Positions 1-6,793 of a stretch of DNA of 8,012 bases are shown here, one piece after another; the first letter of the stretch is position 1; each line of letters starts with the position of its first letter. The DNA is taken from NCBI RefSeq assembly GCF_003477525.1, contig NZ_QUDO01000091.1:1-8012 (forward strand). The letters run 5' to 3'. This DNA is from Ruminococcus sp. AF41-9 (GTDB lineage: Bacteria; Bacillota; Clostridia; Lachnospirales; Lachnospiraceae). The notes below the pieces were generated by a model. The model ran no database searches. It was not told the origin of the DNA and worked only from the letters and a program-made list of their open reading frames with translations. The position numbers and the translations under genes are program-made.

Positions 1-1
1 A

Positions 2-169
2 ACCTTTGACGGAAAGAAGCCGTACAGCTTTTTGAAATCACAGATAACTTATGCCCTGCGACCTAAAATCACTTATGCAGGAAAAGCCGTAAAACTGCAT
101 AAGCAGATATTGAATGAAGCAATCACGGCAGTAAGGAGTGTGAACTATGTTCCCGATAAAATATATTGA
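2..169 (+). CDS. TcpE/Orf17-like conjugation membrane protein, C-terminal end only
   Basis: An open frame enters from the left edge and ends at TGA 167-169, leaving the last 55 residues. The visible part contains KKPYSFLKSQ and YALRPKITYAGK, a pattern I associate with the end of TcpE family proteins (Tn916 Orf17, ICEBs1 ConD). The predicted hydrophobic segments of that family would be in the missing N-terminal part. TcpE-type proteins are small membrane components of Gram-positive conjugation channels. The gene overlaps the start of the next gene by 23 nt, which suggests coupled translation. The identity rests on position immediately before the VirB4-like gene plus the short motif similarity, so the family call is good but not certain from 55 residues. 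Confidence 0.72.
   Translation, partial: TFDGKKPYSFLKSQITYALRPKITYAGKAVKLHKQILNEAITAVRSVNYVPDKIY
133..138 (+). promoter_or_regulatory. Ribosome binding site of the VirB4-like gene
   Basis: AAGGAG lies 8 nt before ATG 147, a near-consensus Shine-Dalgarno site at normal spacing. It lies inside the end of the upstream TcpE-like gene and supports ATG 147 as the start of the ATPase. Confidence 0.8.
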
Positions 170-2597
170 CAATAACCTTGTCTGGAACAAGGACAATGAG
201 GTATTCGCTTACTATGAGCTGATACCGTACAACTATTCTTTCTTATCCGCAGAACAGAAATTTATCGTGCATGACAGCTTTCGACAGCTTATCGCACAGT
301 CCCGTGAGGGTAAAATTCATGCGTTGCAGATTGCCACGGAAAGCTCCATACGAAGTATGCAGGAGCAGTCAAAGAAGCTGGTAACGGGAAAATTAAAGGA
401 AGTTGCCTATCAGAAGATAGACGAACAGACCGAAGCGTTAGTATCTATGATTGGGGACAATCAAGTGGACTACCGCTTTTTTCTTGGCTTTAAGCTCATG
501 GTTACGGAAGAACAGCTTAATCTGAAGAACATCAAAAAATCGGCGTGGCTGACGTTCACGGAGTTTCTCCATGAAGTAAACCACACGCTGATGAATGATT
601 TTGTTTCCATGCCGAATGATGAAATCAACCGTTACATGAAAATGGAAAAGTTACTGGAAAATAAAATCTCCCGTCGCTTTAAGGTGCGTCGCTTGGAAAT
701 TCGTGATTTTGGGTATCTCATGGAACATCTTTACGGCAGGGACGGTATCGCCTATGAAGATTATGAGTACCAGCTACCAAAGAAGAAATTGAAGAAAGAA
801 ACGCTGATAAAATACTACGACCTTATCCGTCCGACAAGGTGTGTGATTGAGGAAAGCCAGCGGTATTTAAGATTGGAACATGAGGACAAGGAAAGTTATG
901 TGTCCTATTTTACTGTCAATGCGATTGTCGGGGAGCTTGATTTTCCGTCAAGTGAAATCTTCTATTTCCAGCAACAGCAATTCACATTCCCCGTTGATAC
1001 TTCTATGAATGTAGAAATCGTGGAGAACAGAAAAGCATTAACAACCGTCCGCAATAAGAAAAAGGAATTGAAAGACCTTGACAATCACGCTTATCAAGCA
1101 GGAAGTGAAACCAGCTCAAATGTGGTGGACGCTTTAGACAGCGTGGACGAGCTGGAAACCGATTTAGACCAGAGCAAAGAAAGTATGTATAAGTTAAGCT
1201 ATGTCATACGGGTGTCTGCACCCGATCTTGACGAGCTGAAACGCCGTTGTGATGAAGTCAAGGACTTTTACGACGACCTCAATGTAAAGCTGGTGCGTCC
1301 TGCTGGGGATATGCTGGGGCTTCATTCTGAATTTTTACCTGCCAGCAAGCGATATATCAATGACTATGTGCAGTATGTAAAATCAGACTTCTTGGCAGGG
1401 CTTGGCTTTGGAGCGACCCAGCAGTTAGGGGAAACTACGGGTATCTATATGGGCTATTCCGTTGATACGGGAAGAAATGTGTACCTGCAACCGTCTTTAG
1501 CTTCGCAGGGCGTAAAAGGCACAGTTACAAATGCCCTTGCTTCTGCTTTTGTCGGTTCGCTTGGCGGTGGAAAGTCGTTCTGCAACAATCTTCTTGTGTA
1601 TTATTCGGTGTTGTTTGGGGGACAAGCGGTTATCTTAGACCCAAAATCAGAGCGTGGCAACTGGAAAGAAACACTTCCAGAAATCGCCCATGAAATCAAT
1701 ATCGTAAATCTTACCAGCGACAAGGACAATGCAGGACTTCTTGACCCATTCGTGATTATGAAGAATGTTAAGGACGCTGAAAGTCTGGCAATCGACATCT
1801 TGACATTCCTTACGGGTATTTCCTCTAGGGACGGCGAAAAATTCCCCGTACTTCGTAAAGCGGTTCGTTCCGTTACCCAGAGCGACAGTCGGGGCTTGCT
1901 CCATGTGATAGACGAGCTACGCCGTGAAGATACACCCATATCAAGAAATATCGCAGACCATATCGACAGCTTCACGGACTACGACTTTGCACACCTGCTG
2001 TTTTCGGACGGTACGGTAGAAAATGCTATCAGTCTGGATAACCAGCTCAATATCATTCAAGTAGCCGACCTTGTACTGCCAGATAAAGATACCACTTTTG
2101 AGGAATACACGACTATTGAATTATTGTCGGTGTCTATGCTGATTGTGATTAGTACCTTTGCCCTTGATTTTATCCATTCGGACAGAAGTATTTTTAAGAT
2201 TGTAGATTTGGACGAAGCATGGGCGTTCTTAAATGTGGCACAAGGGGAAACCTTATCAAATAAGCTTGTTCGTGCTGGACGAGCTATGCAGGCAGGCGTT
2301 TATTTTGTTACACAATCTTCTGGCGACGTGTCAAAGGAAAGTCTGAAAAACAATATCGGCTTAAAATTCGCTTTCCGTTCTACTGACATCAACGAGATAA
2401 AGCAGACCTTAGAATTTTTCGGTATCGACAAGGACGACGAGAACAACCAGAAACGGCTTCGTGATTTGGAGAACGGACAATGCTTATTGCAGGACTTATA
2501 CGGGCGTGTCGGTGTGGTGCAGATACACCCAGTCTTTGAAGAACTGCTACACGCCTTTGATACCAGACCGCCCGTACAGAGAAATGAGGTGGAGTGA
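147..2597 (+). CDS. VirB4-like conjugation ATPase (Tn916 Orf16 / ConE / TcpF family)
   Basis: 816 residues, the size expected for Tn916 Orf16. This is the cytoplasmic-face AAA+/HerA-FtsK type ATPase that energises assembly or DNA transfer of the conjugation channel. The N-terminal half (about 1-440) is the poorly conserved VirB4 region with charged helical stretches (about 300-350). The ATPase core shows Walker A GSLGGGKS at 470-477, the VILDPKSE motif at 495-502, a Walker B strand ending in VDLDEAW with D689 and E690, and the downstream VTQSSGD motif at 721-727. No strong transmembrane segment is seen, so it is probably recruited to the membrane by partners such as the Orf15-like and Orf13-like proteins. 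The start ATG 147 has a good AAGGAG site. The stop TGA 2595-2597 shares one base with the next ATG. All nucleotide-binding motifs look intact, so the enzyme is probably functional. Confidence 0.95.
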   Translation: MFPIKYIDNNLVWNKDNEVFAYYELIPYNYSFLSAEQKFIVHDSFRQLIAQSREGKIHALQIATESSIRSMQEQSKKLVTGKLKEVAYQKIDEQTEALVSMIGDNQVDYRFFLGFKLMVTEEQLNLKNIKKSAWLTFTEFLHEVNHTLMNDFVSMPNDEINRYMKMEKLLENKISRRFKVRRLEIRDFGYLMEHLYGRDGIAYEDYEYQLPKKKLKKETLIKYYDLIRPTRCVIEESQRYLRLEHEDKESYVSYFTVNAIVGELDFPSSEIFYFQQQQFTFPVDTSMNVEIVENRKALTTVRNKKKELKDLDNHAYQAGSETSSNVVDALDSVDELETDLDQSKESMYKLSYVIRVSAPDLDELKRRCDEVKDFYDDLNVKLVRPAGDMLGLHSEFLPASKRYINDYVQYVKSDFLAGLGFGATQQLGETTGIYMGYSVDTGRNVYLQPSLASQGVKGTVTNALASAFVGSLGGGKSFCNNLLVYYSVLFGGQAVILDPKSERGNWKETLPEIAHEINIVNLTSDKDNAGLLDPFVIMKNVKDAESLAIDILTFLTGISSRDGEKFPVLRKAVRSVTQSDSRGLLHVIDELRREDTPISRNIADHIDSFTDYDFAHLLFSDGTVENAISLDNQLNIIQVADLVLPDKDTTFEEYTTIELLSVSMLIVISTFALDFIHSDRSIFKIVDLDEAWAFLNVAQGETLSNKLVRAGRAMQAGVYFVTQSSGDVSKESLKNNIGLKFAFRSTDINEIKQTLEFFGIDKDDENNQKRLRDLENGQCLLQDLYGRVGVVQIHPVFEELLHAFDTRPPVQRNEVE
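2586..2594 (+). promoter_or_regulatory. Ribosome binding site deciding the start of the VirB6-like gene
   Basis: GAGGTGGAG precedes ATG 2597; its GAGG part is 7 nt from that ATG. A GTG at 2594 in the same frame lies inside this purine-rich stretch, so ATG 2597 is the better start. The site sits in the last codons of the ATPase gene, and the stop and start overlap as TGATG. Confidence 0.65.
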
Positions 2598-4798
2598 TGA
2601 AAGAAAGGATAAAAGGTGCGTTCACAAAAAAGAAGATTTTCCACTTTCTCAAAATGGTTCTGTTTGTCGTGGCACTCTCCCTTATCCTGCTTTCACTTTT
2701 GGGGACGGTAGCTCATGCGACGGGGCTTGTGGACGATACCATAAACGCAGAAAATCTATATTCAAAATATTCTCTTTCCAACTACCAGCTTGATTTTTAT
2801 GTGGATAATAGCTGGTCGTGGTTGCCGTGGAACTGGCTGGACGGGATTGGAAAATCGGTGCAGTACGGGCTTTACTGCATTACCAACTTTGTCTGGACGA
2901 TAAGCCTTTATTTAAGCAATGCTACGGGCTATGTGGTGCAGGAAGCCTATAAGCTGGACTTCATCAATGATATGGCAGACAGTATCGGAAAAAGCATACA
3001 GACCCTTGCAGGCGTAACACAGAACGGTTTTTCCAGTTCTGGCTTTTATGTCGGTTTCCTGCTTCTCATTATCTTAGTGGTGGGACTTTATGTTGCTTAT
3101 ACGGGACTGATAAAACGGGAAACCAGCAAGGCACTTCACGCTGTTATCAACTTTGTGGTGGTGTTCGTGCTGTCCGCTTCCTTTATTGCCTACGCTCCCG
3201 ACTATATCAAGAAGATAAATGAATTTTCATCAGACATCAGTACCGCTTCTTTGGACTTGGGAACAAAAATCATGCTCCCCAACTCTGACAGCGAGGGCAA
3301 AGACAGCGTGGACTTGATACGGGACAGCTTATTTTCTATTCAAGTACAACAGCCGTGGCTACTTCTGCAATTCGGTAACAGCAACGCAGAAGAAATCGGG
3401 ACAGACCGTGTCGAAGCTCTTGTATCAACAAGCCCAGAGGACGAGGACGGCAAGACCAGAGAGGAAGTCGTGAAAACAGAAATTGAGGATAACGACAACA
3501 ACAATCTGACGATACCGCAGGTCGTAAACCGTTTAGGTATGGTGTTTTTCCTACTGTTCTTCAATTTAGGGATAACGATATTTGTATTCTTGCTTACGGG
3601 CATGATGTTGTTCAGCCAGATACTTTTTATTATCTTTGCAATGTTTTTGCCTATCAGTTTTTTACTCTCCATGATACCGAGCTATGAAAGCATGGCAAAG
3701 CAGGCAATCGTGAGGGTATTTAATACCATAATGACACGGGCAGGAATAACGCTCATTGTAACGGTGGCGTTCAGCATTTCCAGTATGTTTTATAACATCT
3801 CCACAGACTACCCGTTTTTCATGGTGGCGTTCTTGCAGATAGTGTGTTTTGCTGGTATTTATATGAAGCTGGGCGACTTAATGAGTATGTTCTCACTTAA
3901 TGCTGGCGACAGTCAAAGCATGGGACGCAGGATATTCCGCAGACCGTATCTGTTTATGCGACATAGGGCTAGGCGTATGGAACACCGTATTGCAAGGGCG
4001 GTAAGTGCTGGCGGTATTTCGGGCGGTGTGGCTGGTGCGGTGGCTGGAAGTGCCGTTGCTAATAAACGAGCTGAAAGAAAAAATACAGCTTCTAAAGAAA
4101 ATCGGGGCAATACCACTTCCAGCATGGGACAGCGTGCAGGCTCAAAGGTGGGTGCTGTCTTAGATACGAAAAATAAAGTGAAAGACAAAGCAAACGCTGT
4201 CAAAGAAAACATCAAGGATATGCCGACACAGACCGCTTATGCGGTGTATTCCGCAAAGGAAAAGGCAAAGTCCAGCGTGTCCGACTTCAAGCGTGGCATG
4301 GTGCAGGAACAGCAGTCCAGACAGACGGGACGCTTGGAAAAGCAGGAACAACATAGACAAAATATCGCTGACAAGCGTATGGAGCTTCAAAAGGCACAAG
4401 AAGCAAGGCAGGCACAGCGAAAGTCTGACGGATCAGCGACAACGGGAGCTACCCGTCCCCATGAGCGACCAGCCACAGCTTCAAAGCCGAGTGCGGAAAA
4501 AATGCAGGAAGTCAAACGCCCTGCCACAGCGACCACTTCAAAAGCAAGTGAACCAGTCAAGACAAATGTTATCAAAGAGCGTCCGTTATCTTCTGGTGCT
4601 TCTGATAGAAAAGCGACCCAACCTACGCAGACAGTACATAGGCAGAATGTAGAAAAAGTAGTATCGCAGGAAACACGCCAGAATTACACCAAAGACCGCA
4701 GGATAAAGGTTCAGCAGACGCAGACCGTCCAAAAGAACCAGCAGACCACAGAGAAAAAACGTAACCTTGTAACGAAGAAAGGACAAAAGAAAAAATGA
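2597..4798 (+). CDS. VirB6-like polytopic conjugation membrane protein (Tn916 Orf15 / ConG / TcpH family)
   Basis: 733 residues from ATG 2597 (one more from GTG 2594). It would form the inner-membrane core of the conjugation channel. Residues 1-42 look like a signal peptide: lysines, a hydrophobic stretch at 19-38, then VAHA before TG. Further hydrophobic segments are at about 152-172, 183-200, 313-336, 337-358, 382-400 and 406-425. The loop between the third and fourth segments (about 201-310) is acidic and Asn-rich, probably extracellular. After the last segment comes a glycine/alanine zipper-like stretch at about 471-488, then about 245 residues of Lys/Arg/Gln/Thr-rich low-complexity sequence up to KKGQKKK. 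That tail is probably cytoplasmic and disordered. This architecture, with the position between the VirB4-like and hydrolase genes, is what identifies it. The stop overlaps the next start as ATGA. Confidence 0.92.
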   Translation: MKERIKGAFTKKKIFHFLKMVLFVVALSLILLSLLGTVAHATGLVDDTINAENLYSKYSLSNYQLDFYVDNSWSWLPWNWLDGIGKSVQYGLYCITNFVWTISLYLSNATGYVVQEAYKLDFINDMADSIGKSIQTLAGVTQNGFSSSGFYVGFLLLIILVVGLYVAYTGLIKRETSKALHAVINFVVVFVLSASFIAYAPDYIKKINEFSSDISTASLDLGTKIMLPNSDSEGKDSVDLIRDSLFSIQVQQPWLLLQFGNSNAEEIGTDRVEALVSTSPEDEDGKTREEVVKTEIEDNDNNNLTIPQVVNRLGMVFFLLFFNLGITIFVFLLTGMMLFSQILFIIFAMFLPISFLLSMIPSYESMAKQAIVRVFNTIMTRAGITLIVTVAFSISSMFYNISTDYPFFMVAFLQIVCFAGIYMKLGDLMSMFSLNAGDSQSMGRRIFRRPYLFMRHRARRMEHRIARAVSAGGISGGVAGAVAGSAVANKRAERKNTASKENRGNTTSSMGQRAGSKVGAVLDTKNKVKDKANAVKENIKDMPTQTAYAVYSAKEKAKSSVSDFKRGMVQEQQSRQTGRLEKQEQHRQNIADKRMELQKAQEARQAQRKSDGSATTGATRPHERPATASKPSAEKMQEVKRPATATTSKASEPVKTNVIKERPLSSGASDRKATQPTQTVHRQNVEKVVSQETRQNYTKDRRIKVQQTQTVQKNQQTTEKKRNLVTKKGQKKK
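4778..4783 (+). promoter_or_regulatory. Ribosome binding site of the cell-wall hydrolase gene
   Basis: AAAGGA lies 11 nt before ATG 4795, slightly long spacing, inside the coding end of the upstream gene. With the ATGA stop/start overlap, translation of the hydrolase is probably partly coupled to that of the upstream protein. Confidence 0.55.
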
Positions 4799-5802
4799 AA
4801 CTGAAACATATCGCTATCATTGGCAGTCTGTTTCCTATCCTCTTTTCTCTGGTGCTTTTCTTTGGTGTCTTGATTAGTGCGGACAGCGACGACGAGAACA
4901 GTAACTTTTCTTCTGGCATTACGGGTATGAACTTATCCGCAGAAGTCTTGAAACATCAGCCTATGGTGGAAAAATATGCCAGAGAATACGGCATTTCCGA
5001 GTATGTCAATGTGCTACTGGCTATCATTCAAGTAGAAAGTGGCGGTACGGCAGAAGATGTTATGCAGAGTTCAGAAAGTCTGGGACTACCGCCCAACTCT
5101 TTAGATACAGAAAGCTCAATCAAGCAGGGGTGTAAATATTTTGCGTCCCTGCTTTCTTCCTGCAAAAATCAAGGTATCGACGATTTGAATGTAGCGATAC
5201 AGTCCTATAACTATGGCGGTGGTTATGTGGGATATGTGGCAGGAAAAGGAAAGAAACATACCTACAATCTTGCAGAGAGCTTCGCCCGTGAGAAATCGGG
5301 CGGAAAGAAAGTAACCTACACCAACCCGATAGCTGTTGCGAAGAACGGGGGCTGGCGGTATGGCTATGGAAATATGTTCTATGTGGAATTAGTCAATCAA
5401 TATCTGACTGTGGCACATTTTGATAATGCGACGGCACAAGCGATTATGAATGAAGCGTTGAAATATCAAGGCTGGAAGTATGTGTATGGTGGCAGTAACC
5501 CGAACACTTCCTTTGATTGTAGCGGACTTGTGCAATGGTGCTATGGAAAAGCTGGTATCTCCTTACCGAGAACAGCACAAGCACAGTATGACGCTACCCA
5601 ACATCTTCCACTCTCGCAGGCAAAGGCTGGGGACTTGGTGTTTTTCCATTCCACCTATAATGCTGGTTCGTATGTAACCCATGTGGGAATATATGTAGGA
5701 AATAACCAGATGTACCATGCAGGCGACCCGATAGGATATGCAGACCTAAGTAGTAGTTACTGGCAACAGCACTTAATCGGTGCAGGACGAGTAAAACAAT
5801 AG
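4795..5802 (+). CDS. Two-domain peptidoglycan hydrolase of the conjugation system (Tn916 Orf14 / CwlT / TcpG family)
   Basis: 335 residues. Residues 7-28 are a hydrophobic N-terminal anchor or signal segment with the rest outside the cell. The first domain (about 52-170) is lysozyme/transglycosylase-like: LLAIIQVESGG gives the likely catalytic Glu81, and AIQSYNYGGGYV is the typical downstream motif. This domain cuts glycan strands. The second domain (about 212-333) is NlpC/P60: FDCSGLVQW with catalytic Cys242, VTHVGIYVG with His296, and MYHAG with His308 completing the likely triad. It acts as an endopeptidase on the peptide stems, as shown for CwlT of ICEBs1. Both active sites appear complete. 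The protein locally opens the wall so that the channel can span it. It starts within the stop of the VirB6-like gene and ends 16 nt before the next ATG. Confidence 0.95.
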   Translation: MKLKHIAIIGSLFPILFSLVLFFGVLISADSDDENSNFSSGITGMNLSAEVLKHQPMVEKYAREYGISEYVNVLLAIIQVESGGTAEDVMQSSESLGLPPNSLDTESSIKQGCKYFASLLSSCKNQGIDDLNVAIQSYNYGGGYVGYVAGKGKKHTYNLAESFAREKSGGKKVTYTNPIAVAKNGGWRYGYGNMFYVELVNQYLTVAHFDNATAQAIMNEALKYQGWKYVYGGSNPNTSFDCSGLVQWCYGKAGISLPRTAQAQYDATQHLPLSQAKAGDLVFFHSTYNAGSYVTHVGIYVGNNQMYHAGDPIGYADLSSSYWQQHLIGAGRVKQ

Positions 5803-5808
5803 AAAGGA
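5802..5808 (+). promoter_or_regulatory. Ribosome binding site deciding the start of the TcpC-like gene
   Basis: GAAAGGA ends 10 nt before ATG 5819. An in-frame TTG at 5810 would leave only one base after the site, so ATG 5819 is the more credible start. Confidence 0.7.
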
Positions 5809-5818
5809 TTTGAAAAAT

Positions 5819-6730
5819 ATGTTTAAGAAGAATAAGAAGCAGACAGAAACTATCAAAGAACCAAAAGAAAAAAAGGTGCGTACTGTCAAGGTAGGCACGC
5901 ATAAGAAAACCGTGATTGCGCTGTGGGTGGTGCTTATCGCAAGCGTGAGCTTTGGGGTGTATAAGAACTTTACCGCTATCGACCAGCACACCACCCATGA
6001 AAAAGAAATCATAGAGCTTCGCTTGCAGGACACCAACGGGATAGAAAATTTCGTGAAGAATTTTGCGAAGTCCTACTACACATGGAATAACAGCAAAGAA
6101 GCGATTGAAGCAAGGACACAGGCAATCAGCGGTTATCTTACAAAAGAATTGCAGGACTTGAATGTAGATACCATTAGAACCGATATACCGACCAACTCCA
6201 CGGTTACAGATGTGATTGTATGGAGTATCGAACAGTCGGGAACGGACACTTTTTCTGCTACCTACGAAGTAGATCAGCAGATAAAAGAGGGAGAACAGAC
6301 AAGCAATGTGAAAGCAACCTATACCGTAAAAGTTCATGTGGACGCTGACGGGGATATGGTAATCGTTCAGAACCCTACCCTTGCACCAGCAATCGAAAAA
6401 TCAGACTACGAGCCTAAGACACCAGAAGCAGACACAAGCGTAGACGCTGATACTGTCAATGACGCTACCGCATTTTTGGAAACATTCTTTAAACTGTACC
6501 CGACAGCCACAGAAAAAGAGCTTGCTTACTATGTATCGGGAAATGTAATTGAACCTATCGGCAGGGACTATCTTTATTCTGAATTGGTAAACCCAGTATT
6601 TACAAAGGACGGGGACAATGTGAAAGTTAAGGTTGCCGTGAAATTCCTTGATAATCAGACAAAAGCGACGCAGGTATCACAGTACGAGCTTGTGTTACAA
6701 AAGGATAGTAACTGGAAGATTGTAGGATAA
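5819..6730 (+). CDS. TcpC/Orf13/ConB-like conjugation channel protein
   Basis: 303 residues from ATG 5819. The N-terminal 30 residues are very basic (KKNKK, KEKKVRTVKV), followed by one transmembrane helix at about 31-48, then an extracellular region. That region has two parts joined by an acidic linker (about 195-212): a first domain at about 73-190 and a second at about 213-303. This matches TcpC of pCW3, a bitopic protein with two NTF2-like domains comparable to VirB8, and Tn916 Orf13. The second domain carries the pattern FLETFFKLYPTATEKELAYYV and ends with a strand typical of this fold (YELVLQKDSNWKIVG at the very C-terminus). Members of this family interact with other channel components and with the hydrolase. 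It is the last gene of the transfer operon, with a terminator directly after it. Folds are inferred from family knowledge, not computed here. Confidence 0.9.
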   Translation: MFKKNKKQTETIKEPKEKKVRTVKVGTHKKTVIALWVVLIASVSFGVYKNFTAIDQHTTHEKEIIELRLQDTNGIENFVKNFAKSYYTWNNSKEAIEARTQAISGYLTKELQDLNVDTIRTDIPTNSTVTDVIVWSIEQSGTDTFSATYEVDQQIKEGEQTSNVKATYTVKVHVDADGDMVIVQNPTLAPAIEKSDYEPKTPEADTSVDADTVNDATAFLETFFKLYPTATEKELAYYVSGNVIEPIGRDYLYSELVNPVFTKDGDNVKVKVAVKFLDNQTKATQVSQYELVLQKDSNWKIVG

Positions 6731-6743
6731 ATGCTATAAAAAG

Positions 6744-6789
6744 ACCGTAGCCTGTAATATAACATTTGATGTAATATACAAGCTACGGT
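6744..6789. terminator. Probable bidirectional terminator between convergent genes
   Basis: ACCGTAGC (6744-6751) and GCTACGGT (6782-6789) are perfect inverted arms. TTTT (6789-6792, then AT) follows on the + strand, and the run AAAAAG (6738-6743) reads as CTTTTT after the stem on the - strand. This fits a stem with U-tracts on both sides, serving the TcpC-like gene (stop 6728-6730) and the histidine kinase (stop 6794-6796). The loop is 30 nt, longer than usual, and contains the 9-base word TGTAATATA twice (6753-6761, 6770-6778) as a direct repeat. The function is inferred from the structure and the convergent setting. Confidence 0.75.
6753..6778. repeat. Two direct copies of a 9-base word in the terminator loop
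   Basis: TGTAATATA occurs at 6753-6761 and again at 6770-6778, 17 bases apart start to start. It is AT-rich and short, so chance is a possible explanation. I see no further copies nearby. Confidence 0.5.
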
Positions 6790-6793
6790 TTTA

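Larger units (their letters stand above)
1..6789 (+). mobile_element. Conjugation (T4SS) module of a Tn916/Tn1549-like ICE, partial
   Basis: Five consecutive same-strand genes match the order orf17-orf16-orf15-orf14-orf13 of Tn916 (TcpE, VirB4-like, VirB6-like, lysozyme/NlpC-P60 hydrolase and TcpC-like). The same set is known as conD/conE/conG/cwlT/conB in ICEBs1 and tcpE/F/H/G/C in pCW3. The module is cut at the left edge inside orf17; the relaxase, the coupling ATPase and oriT would lie further left and are absent here. No integrase, excisionase or att site is visible. The right limit given here is the terminator after orf13, which marks the end of the transfer operon and not the end of the element. 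Assignment to the family is from gene order and motifs; the exact element cannot be named. Confidence 0.88.

Noticed and set aside
1601..1975. Antisense open frame within the ATPase gene
   Set aside because: It covers the conserved ATPase core on the opposite strand and shows no motif of its own; best explained as a shadow of the real gene.
2594..2596. GTG 2594 as start of the VirB6-like gene
   Set aside because: It lies within the ribosome-binding purine stretch; ATG 2597 has proper spacing.
2461..2793. + strand open frame overlapping the ATPase/VirB6-like junction
   Set aside because: It is out of frame with two strong genes that already occupy this stretch, and its translation has no recognisable domain.
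5810..5812. TTG 5810 as start of the TcpC-like gene
   Set aside because: Only one base separates it from the AAGGA site; ATG 5819 has normal spacing.
5594..6337. A long open frame (about 247 codons) on the - strand across the hydrolase/TcpC-like junction
   Set aside because: It lies antisense to two well-supported genes, its translation is rich in Cys, His and Phe as expected from reverse reading, and no credible ribosome site or family motif is present.
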